From positions 62,001-126,000 of the forward strand of contig NZ_JAFCXL010000009.1 of the NCBI RefSeq assembly GCF_049898325.1: a stretch of DNA of 64,000 nucleotides. The letters run 5' to 3'. The notes under the pieces are model-generated. The model made no database searches. It was not told the DNA's origin and was given only the letters and a program-made list of their open reading frames with translations. The DNA is from JAFCUW01 sp049898325. GTDB lineage: Bacteria; Pseudomonadota; Gammaproteobacteria; Burkholderiales; Burkholderiaceae_D. Below are positions 56,411 to 64,000 of the stretch, piece by piece; the stretch's first letter is position 1; every line of letters starts with the position of its first letter. A program made the translations under genes and the position numbers.

Positions 56411-56455
56411 GAAAAAAACCCGCCGCGGTCAAACTGACCGGGCGGGTTTTTTTTG
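56411..56455. terminator. Bidirectional terminator between rluE and monomeric icd
   Basis: CCCGCC with GGTC (56419-56424, 56427-56430) pairs with GACC and GGCGGG (56436-56439, 56441-56446), flanked by A7 and T8. Confidence 0.85.
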
Positions 56456-56489
56456 AAGGGGCAAGGGCGCCGTGGCGCCGTGCCGCCAG

Positions 56490-58721
<2,232 letters not shown>

Positions 58722-58822
58722 GCGCTTTTCCTCGGTGTTGGCGAACGTTGTCGCGATGGTGAAGCTGAATTGAAGATCGGTGGCTATTATCCCACGTCAC
58801 TTTCATCCATGTAAAAACAGAA

Positions 58823-58860
58823 GCGAAAAAACCCGCCGGACCAAAGATCGGGCGGGTCTT
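58823..58860 (-). terminator. Intrinsic terminator after rpsT
   Basis: On the minus strand ACCCGCC and GGCGGGT (58857-58851 and 58837-58831) are followed by T6. It follows the rpsT stop by about 50 bases. Confidence 0.8.
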
Positions 58861-58908
58861 TCAAGCAAGAAGCTGCCGGCGCGGACTGGCCGCGCACACG
58901 ATCGCCAA

Positions 58909-59175
58909 TTAAGCCGACAGTGCTTTCAGGGCAGCTGCAAGGCGGCTCTTATGGCGAGCAGCCTTGTTCTTGTGAATGATTTTTTTGTCAGCGATGCTGT
59001 CGATCTTCGACACGGAGGTCTGGAAAATCGTGGTCGCGGCGGCTTTGTCGCCAGCCTGGATCGCTTTACGCACTGCCTTGATAGCGGTGCGCAGGGTCGA
59101 ACGCTGCGACGAATTGTGTGCGTTCTGCTTAACTGCTTGACGAGCGCGCTTGCGTGCTTGTGCGGTATTTGCCAT
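58909..59175 (-). CDS. rpsT: 30S ribosomal protein S20
   Basis: The product has 88 residues. It begins MANTAQARKRARQAVKQN and is very basic and helical, as S20 proteins are; it binds 16S rRNA early in 30S assembly. Start at 59175 follows GGAA; the frame extends to 59217 without support. It is a single gene on the minus strand, divergent from murJ. Confidence 0.97.
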   Translation of the reverse strand: MANTAQARKRARQAVKQNAHNSSQRSTLRTAIKAVRKAIQAGDKAAATTIFQTSVSKIDSIADKKIIHKNKAARHKSRLAAALKALSA

Positions 59176-59415
59176 GGAATTTCCTAAAACGGGGTCAAGT
59201 TGCGTTTGCAAACACAAGCGTTTGCCAGGTCGGCCCGCCCCATGTTCCGGACGTGCTCGCTGCCAAACCAGTGCCTGTCAAACAAATGTGTCTGCGTAAC
59301 AGAATTCTGTACAGCCTTCGATTATAGCGGCAAATTGCGATGCGGGCAATTCAAAAATGTGGCGGGGCACGACGGACCGTCCGCGGCCAGTGTTGCCGGG
59401 CTATAATCTCGCGCC
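59176..59415. other. rpsT/murJ divergent intergenic region
   Basis: A 240-bp region with promoters for both genes. The part near 59280-59330 is AT-richer. I could not pick a clear promoter and see no gene. Confidence 0.35.
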
Positions 59416-60954
59416 ATGAACTTGCTCAAAACCCTCGCTGCCATTTCCAGCATGACCATGCTGTCCCGCGTCACCGGCCTGTTGCGCGAGAGCCTGTTCG
59501 CGCGCGCCTTCGGCGCTTCGGCCTACTCGGACGCCTTCATTGTCGCCTTCCGTATTCCCAACCTGCTGCGCCGCCTGTTCGCCGAGGGCGCGTTTGCCCA
59601 GGCCTTCGTGCCGATTCTATCCGAATACAAGACCCAGCACGGGCACGACGCCACCAAGGTGCTGGTCGACCATGTCGCCACCACGCTGGTGTGGGCCACC
59701 GTGCTCACCAGCCTGGTCGGCATCGTGTTCGCCCCCGCGCTGATCCTGCTGATCGCCACCGGGCTGGAAAAAAACACCGAGGCGGTGTGGATGACGCGCC
59801 TGATGTTCCCTTACATTGCCTGCATGTCCTTCGTGGCGCTGGCCGGCGGCGTGCTCAATACCTGGCGCCAGTTCAAGATTCCCGCCTTCACGCCCGTGCT
59901 GCTCAACGTTGCCTTCATCCTCGCCTCGCTGTTCCTGGTGCAGTTCCTCGATACACCGATTTACGCGATGGCCATCGCCGTGCTGGTGGGCGGCCTGCTG
60001 CAGGTGGGCCTGCAACTGCCCGCCTTGCGCAAGATCGGCATGCTGCCGCGGCTGGCCTTCAATCCCCTGACGGGCCTGCGCGACCCCGGCGTGCGACGCA
60101 TGCTGCGCAAGATGGGACCGGCCGTGTTCGCCGTCTCGGCGGCGCAGATCAGCCTGATGATCAACACCAATATTGCCTCGCGCCTGGCCGCCGGCAGCGT
60201 CTCGGCCCTGTCGTATGCGGACCGGCTGATGGAGTTTCCCACTGCCATGCTGGGGGTGGCGCTGGGCACCATCCTGCTGCCCAGCCTGTCGAAGGCCAAT
60301 GCGGAAGCCGACACCACCGAATATTCCGCCCTGCTCGACTGGGGCCTGCGCCTGACCTTCCTGCTGGCCGTGCCCGCCGCCGTCGGCATGGCCACCCTGG
60401 CCGAACCGCTGATCGCCACGCTGTTTCATTACGGTAAATTCGACGCGGCCGATGTGGCCGCCTCCGCCCTGCCCCTGACTGCCTACAGCGCCGGCCTGAT
60501 CGGCATCATCCTCGTCAAGACGCTGGCGCCCGCGTTTTATGCGCGCCAGGACATCAAGACGCCCGTGCGCATCGCCATTGGCGTGCTGGTCGCCACCCAG
60601 TTGATGAACCTGGTCTTCGTGCCGCGCCTGCAAGTGGCGGGACTGGCGCTGTCGATCGGCCTGGGCGCCTGCCTCAATGCGCTGTGCCTGTACCTGGGTC
60701 TGCGCCGCCGCCAGATCTACACGCCGCAGCCGGGCTGGTTCGGCTTTGTGCTGCGCCTGCTCATTGCCGTCTGCGCGATGGGCGCGCTGTGCTGGTACGC
60801 GCAGTCGCTGGTGGACTGGCCGGCCATGCGCGCCCACGCCTGGCTGCGGGCGGGCACGCTGCTGGCCATCATCAGCGCGGCCGCCGTCCTGTATTTCGCC
60901 GTGCTGATGGCGCTGGGCTTCCGGGTCCGCCACTTCAAACGGCGCGCCGACTAA
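59416..60954 (+). CDS. murJ: Lipid II flippase MurJ
   Basis: The product has 512 residues. It is a MOP-superfamily transporter with about 14 TM helices and begins MNLLKTLAAISSMTMLSRVTGLLRE, the MurJ signature (residues 1-25, read in parts), with the conserved FRIPNLLRRLFAEGAFAQAF. It moves lipid II across the inner membrane for peptidoglycan synthesis. It is a single gene. In many betaproteobacteria it neighbours rpsT, as here. Confidence 0.97.
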   Translation: MNLLKTLAAISSMTMLSRVTGLLRESLFARAFGASAYSDAFIVAFRIPNLLRRLFAEGAFAQAFVPILSEYKTQHGHDATKVLVDHVATTLVWATVLTSLVGIVFAPALILLIATGLEKNTEAVWMTRLMFPYIACMSFVALAGGVLNTWRQFKIPAFTPVLLNVAFILASLFLVQFLDTPIYAMAIAVLVGGLLQVGLQLPALRKIGMLPRLAFNPLTGLRDPGVRRMLRKMGPAVFAVSAAQISLMINTNIASRLAAGSVSALSYADRLMEFPTAMLGVALGTILLPSLSKANAEADTTEYSALLDWGLRLTFLLAVPAAVGMATLAEPLIATLFHYGKFDAADVAASALPLTAYSAGLIGIILVKTLAPAFYARQDIKTPVRIAIGVLVATQLMNLVFVPRLQVAGLALSIGLGACLNALCLYLGLRRRQIYTPQPGWFGFVLRLLIAVCAMGALCWYAQSLVDWPAMRAHAWLRAGTLLAIISAAAVLYFAVLMALGFRVRHFKRRAD

Positions 60955-60975
60955 GCCAAGCCAACGGCGCCGCCC

Positions 60976-61704
60976 TCAGTCGCGCCGCACCGGCCGCACC
61001 GTCGGTGTCTCGGTGCGGCCATCGTCCTCTTCCGGCTTGGGCTCTTCCACGATCACCTCGGGCACGGGCGCCACTTCGACCGGCGCGCTCGCTTGCGCCG
61101 GCGCCGGCGCCGGTGAAGGCGCGGGCGCGGGCGCGGGCGCCGCCCCCGGTTCGGGCGCCACCGGCGCCGTGCCGGCCACCGCCGGAAACAGCGAGGCGGA
61201 CGACGCTGGCGCCCGCTGCCCCGACTGCGGCACGCTGGGCGCAGGCCCGCTTGCCACAAAATGCCAGTCCGAAATATGCTGCCGGTTGTCGAAGCCCAAC
61301 AGGCGCGCGTCAAAGTTGGCGATTTTCAAGGGCTGCAACGGCGACTTGCTGTACACCGCCACGATGCCTTTCTGGTCGCCCAGCCAGACGATGCCCCAGT
61401 CGGTGCTGCCGGTGATGGGGTCGATGAAAATCTTGCGCAGGTGACGGCGGATGGCGGGGCTGCGCGTGTCTTTCAACAAGTCCTGCAGGGTCGGCGGCTG
61501 GGTCGGCTGGCCGGCCGGGGTGGCGGCGGCGTAACTGGTGAGAGCCTCGGCGAAGGCGGTGCCGACATACAGCAGCTCTTGCTCGGCGGCGGCGCGGCGC
61601 AGCAGGGCGTCGATCTTCAGGGTGGCCGCGCCCACCAGGCCCAGCACCGTCACCAGGATGATCATCCCCAGGTAAGTAAAGCCGCCTTGGCGCGCGGGTT
61701 TCAC
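60976..61704 (-). CDS. Type II secretion-like pseudopilin with Pro-rich tail
   Basis: The product has 242 residues, GTG start immediately after the upstream stop. A class III-like leader (KPARQGG) precedes FTYLGMIILVTVLGLVGAATLK, a variant pilin helix with no Glu at position 5 of the mature chain. The C-terminal third is rich in Ala, Pro and Glu with Pro-Ala repeats (about residues 175-235). The middle holds a globular part with WGIVWLGDQKGIVAVYS. It is third in a row of pseudopilin genes. Confidence 0.78.
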   Translation of the reverse strand: MKPARQGGFTYLGMIILVTVLGLVGAATLKIDALLRRAAAEQELLYVGTAFAEALTSYAAATPAGQPTQPPTLQDLLKDTRSPAIRRHLRKIFIDPITGSTDWGIVWLGDQKGIVAVYSKSPLQPLKIANFDARLLGFDNRQHISDWHFVASGPAPSVPQSGQRAPASSASLFPAVAGTAPVAPEPGAAPAPAPAPSPAPAPAQASAPVEVAPVPEVIVEEPKPEEDDGRTETPTVRPVRRD

Positions 61705-62100
61705 TTACCAGTCCGCGTAAGGTCTGCCGTTGCGGTCATTGCCCGCCGCGCCACTCTTGATGGTGTAGACCGCCCCCTTGCTGCCATCCTCGGGCGGCAC
61801 CACGATCCACGTCGTCGCACTCTCGGTGAGCGGATCGAGCGGCACGGCGCGGATGTACTTTTTTTCGACCAGTTGCTCGAGCGAGTCGGGATAGCGGCCC
61901 GTGTCGCTATAGAACTGGTCGATGACGGCGCGGGTGTTGCGCAGGTTGTCGGCCAGGATGGTGTCCCTGGCGCTGTCGATGCTGGGAAAAAAGCGCGGCA
62001 CGGCCAGCGTCAGCAGCAAGGCCACGATGCCGAGCACCACCAGCAGTTCAATCAGGGTAAATCCGCGCGCGCGCCTTGCTGCCTGCATCAGTGTTTCCAT
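61705..62100 (-). CDS. GspG-like major pseudopilin
   Basis: The product has 131 residues. The prepilin motif RGFTLIELLVVLGIVALLLTL (cleaved after Gly13) is followed by a GspG-like body with YPDSLEQLVEKKYIRAVPLDPLT and a calcium-type C-terminal region ending YADW. It is likely the major pseudopilin of a type II-like secretion or pilus-like system. Start could be at 62088. Confidence 0.88.
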   Translation of the reverse strand: METLMQAARRARGFTLIELLVVLGIVALLLTLAVPRFFPSIDSARDTILADNLRNTRAVIDQFYSDTGRYPDSLEQLVEKKYIRAVPLDPLTESATTWIVVPPEDGSKGAVYTIKSGAAGNDRNGRPYADW

Positions 62101-62107
62101 CGTTTTT

Positions 62108-62578
62108 TTACCACTTGCGGTAGGGGATGCCGTTCAGGCCCGTGCGCTCGGACATCGACAGGACATCATAGACATCGTCGCCCTCGCGCGGATCGGCCGC
62201 CTCGCTGGCGTAACTGCGCCGCCCCCAGGTGTCGGCGTCGGCCTTGTCGGCGTCGCCGCCGAACGGGTCGCGCGGCAGGCGGCGTAAAAAATAGACCTTG
62301 GCGCGCCTGGCGCTGCGCAGGTCGATCACGCCCTCGACCAGCACCTCCAGTTTCGGCGGGTAGCCGGTGGCGCCGGCCGCCTTGGCGATGCGACCTTCGT
62401 CGCTGGCCTTCTTGTAGGCGTCGATGGCGCCGCGGATCTCGCGCAGCGCCACCCGCAACTCCTGCTCGTGGCGACGCTGGATGGTCACCTGGGCGGCCGG
62501 CGCGACGATGGTCGCCAGCAGCGCCAGGATCGCCAGCGTCACCAGCAGTTCGATCAGCGTGAAGCCGCGTGCTTTCAT
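62108..62578 (-). CDS. Pseudopilin (prepilin-type N-terminus)
   Basis: The product has 156 residues. It begins MKARGFTLIELLVTLAILALLATI, a class III prepilin signal (cleavage after Gly5). The body has LREIRGAIDAYKKASDEG and FLRRLPRDPFGG, typical of a GspG/H-type pseudopilin. The start overlaps the upstream secretin stop by 4 bp (ATGA). It is 7 bp before the next pseudopilin gene. Confidence 0.88.
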   Translation of the reverse strand: MKARGFTLIELLVTLAILALLATIVAPAAQVTIQRRHEQELRVALREIRGAIDAYKKASDEGRIAKAAGATGYPPKLEVLVEGVIDLRSARRAKVYFLRRLPRDPFGGDADKADADTWGRRSYASEAADPREGDDVYDVLSMSERTGLNGIPYRKW

Positions 62579-64000
62579 CGCACCGGCGGGGCGACGACGG
62601 GGGCGCCCGGGGCCGGCGCCGCTGGCGTGGGCGGCAGACCGACCGCCGGCGCCAGGTTCGGCAAGGTGGCGCTGGGCAGCACCACCGGCCCGGGCGGCTC
62701 GGCCACCGGCCGGATGGTATGCGGCGTCGTCACCGTCACCGTGGCGGGCGCCAGCGGCGCGGCCGGGCGGGCCGGCGGCGCCACCACCGAGGCGCCGCCG
62801 GCGGTGCCGACGGCGCCGGGCACCGTCGGTACGGTCGCCGTGACGGGCGTCTCGGGACGGCGGCGGAAGCTGCCCTCGGTGCCGGCGTTGAATTCGGCCG
62901 CGTTCAGGCCCGGACGCTGGATGTTGCGCACCAGGTGCGGGGTGATCGACAGCACGATCTCGTTCTTGTCCGTGCTGTCGTGGCCGACGCCGAACAGGCG
63001 ACCGACGATGGGCAGACTGCCCAGCAAGGGCACCTTGCTGCCGCTGCTGCGGTCCTCGTTGCTGATCAAGCCGGCCAGCACCTGGTTTTCGCCGTCTTTC
63101 AGCTGCAGCATGGTGGTGGCCGAACGGGTGCCGATGCGGTACGCCACCGAGCCCGACTTGGTGACCACGGAATCGACCAGGTTCGACACCTCCAGTGCCA
63201 CCCGGATCGCCACCTCGTTATTGAGGTAGATGGTCGGCTCGACGTTCAAGGTCAGGCCCACATCGACATAGCTGACCGACTCCGAGGCGAAGCCACCGCT
63301 GGTGCCGGGGGTGATGATGGTGGTGATGACGGGAACCTTGTCGCCGATGACGACCTTGGCCTTCTCGCGGTTACGCACGCGGATGCGGGGATTGGCCAGG
63401 GTGTTGGAGTCGCCGTCGGTCTTGTTGGCGGTGATGGTGGCACTGAGGGCGGTGACGCCGATGGTGCCACCGTTGAGGTTACGCAGGGTGTCGATGGTGA
63501 TGCCGCCACCGGTGGTGCTGGTGAGCGGCGAGAACCCCACGCTGCCGGGCCAGCCGATGCCCAGGTCGAGCAGGCGGCTGCGCTTGATCTCGAGGATCTC
63601 GACATCGAGCATCACTTCCGGTTCGGCCACGTCCTGCAGGGCGACCAGGCGGGTGGCCAGCTTGATCGCTTCCGGGCTGTCGCGCAGGATTACCAGGTTG
63701 AGCTTTTCATCGACGACGACATCGCGCGACTTCAAGATGGTCTTGAGGGTGTTGGCCACGTTCTTGGCGTCGGCGTTGGCCAGGAAGAAGGTCTTGACCG
63801 TCATCTCCTGGTATTCCTTGAGCTTGGCGGCGACGTTGGGGAAAACCAGGATGGTGTTGCCGTCCATGATTTGCTGCTCCAGCTGGTTACTCACCAGCAG
63901 ATAATAAACCGCCTGCTCCACCGTGCTGTTCTTCAGAAAAATCGAGGTGCGCTGGTCGGTCTTGACGTCCTTGTCGAACAGGAAATTCAAGCCGGACCGG
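62575..64000 (-). CDS. Secretin family protein, partial (5' end beyond window)
   Basis: The visible 475 residues are the C-terminal part of a GspD/PilQ/MshL-type secretin. An N3-like/STN region with TVKTFFLANADAKNVANTLK comes first. The secretin domain follows with VPVITTIITPGTSGG and VPLLGSLPIVGRLFG, then a tail of about 120 residues rich in Pro, Ala and Val. It forms the outer-membrane pore for the system whose pseudopilins lie downstream. The start is outside the window; the frame is open through position 64000. Confidence 0.9.
   Translation of the reverse strand, partial: RSGLNFLFDKDVKTDQRTSIFLKNSTVEQAVYYLLVSNQLEQQIMDGNTILVFPNVAAKLKEYQEMTVKTFFLANADAKNVANTLKTILKSRDVVVDEKLNLVILRDSPEAIKLATRLVALQDVAEPEVMLDVEILEIKRSRLLDLGIGWPGSVGFSPLTSTTGGGITIDTLRNLNGGTIGVTALSATITANKTDGDSNTLANPRIRVRNREKAKVVIGDKVPVITTIITPGTSGGFASESVSYVDVGLTLNVEPTIYLNNEVAIRVALEVSNLVDSVVTKSGSVAYRIGTRSATTMLQLKDGENQVLAGLISNEDRSSGSKVPLLGSLPIVGRLFGVGHDSTDKNEIVLSITPHLVRNIQRPGLNAAEFNAGTEGSFRRRPETPVTATVPTVPGAVGTAGGASVVAPPARPAAPLAPATVTVTTPHTIRPVAEPPGPVVLPSATLPNLAPAVGLPPTPAAPAPGAPVVAPPVR

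Overview
The window is a piece of a high-GC chromosome from a betaproteobacterium, most likely Oxalobacteraceae (Massilia, Janthinobacterium or Duganella type). I infer this from the complete wsp surface-sensing operon, a PEP-CTERM protein, a Bordetella/Burkholderia-style porin, the prpB-prpC-acnD-prpF propionate cluster with a divergent prpR, and the lptF/pepA divergent pair. It looks like ordinary core chromosome with short intergenic gaps. I see no prophage, insertion sequence, CRISPR array, tRNA or rRNA.

Layout. 0-2 kb: a membrane-anchored HEXXH protein and a PEP-CTERM protein behind a sigma-54 type promoter. 2-4.2 kb: argF-argG. 4.3-12.9 kb: the wsp operon (wspABCDEF, then wspR), a chemosensory pathway ending in a diguanylate cyclase. 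12.9-16 kb: murB (minus), yajQ and a nitronate monooxygenase family gene. 16.2-19.7 kb: a LytS/LytTR-type two-component pair and an orphan NarX-type kinase. 19.8-20.9 kb: a porin. 20.9-28.7 kb: sulfur assimilation, with a CysB-type regulator plus methyltransferase divergent from cysI-DUF934-cysH-cysD-cysN-cobA. 28.7-33.6 kb: lptF-lptG-cbiX-hypothetical (minus), divergent from pepA. 33.7-35.3 kb: small envelope and hypothetical genes. 35.7-39.4 kb: exonuclease III and a large PAS/GGDEF/EAL protein. 39.5-47.3 kb: the methylcitrate cycle cluster and its sigma-54 activator. 47.4-49.3 kb: a DUF3455 lipoprotein and an ECF sigma/anti-sigma pair. 49.4-52.5 kb: clpS-clpA and a cold-shock gene. 52.7-58.7 kb: a multi-pass chemoreceptor, homodimer-type icd, rluE and monomeric icd. 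58.9-61 kb: rpsT and murJ. 61-64 kb: three pseudopilins and a secretin that runs off the right edge.

How the genes fit together. Three local modules can be read as circuits. (1) The wsp genes are almost all linked by 4-bp start/stop overlaps. They encode receptor, two CheW couplers, CheR-TPR, CheA-REC, CheB and a REC-GGDEF output, so surface contact should raise c-di-GMP. A PAS/GGDEF/EAL protein and YajQ, a family with c-di-GMP-binding members, also lie in the window. (2) In the prp cluster a near-consensus -24/-12 promoter reads into prpB, and an array of four GTTTCA half-sites sits just upstream of prpR, as expected for activation by PrpR with RNA polymerase-sigma54. (3) In the sulfur region an APS-reductase-type CysH, CysDN without CysC, CysI and siroheme enzymes (CobA, small CbiX) give the route sulfate to APS to sulfite to sulfide.

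I did not find a clearly new defence or mobile system. The most interesting signals are regulatory and structural: two sigma-54 promoters, the PrpR-site array, a substitution beside the WspR metal site, tandem repeats at gene ends, terminator-like hairpins just before two start codons, a Pro/Glu/Thr repeat in a sensor kinase, and a histidine-containing multi-pass chemoreceptor domain. All calls were made by reading the sequence; no database search was run.
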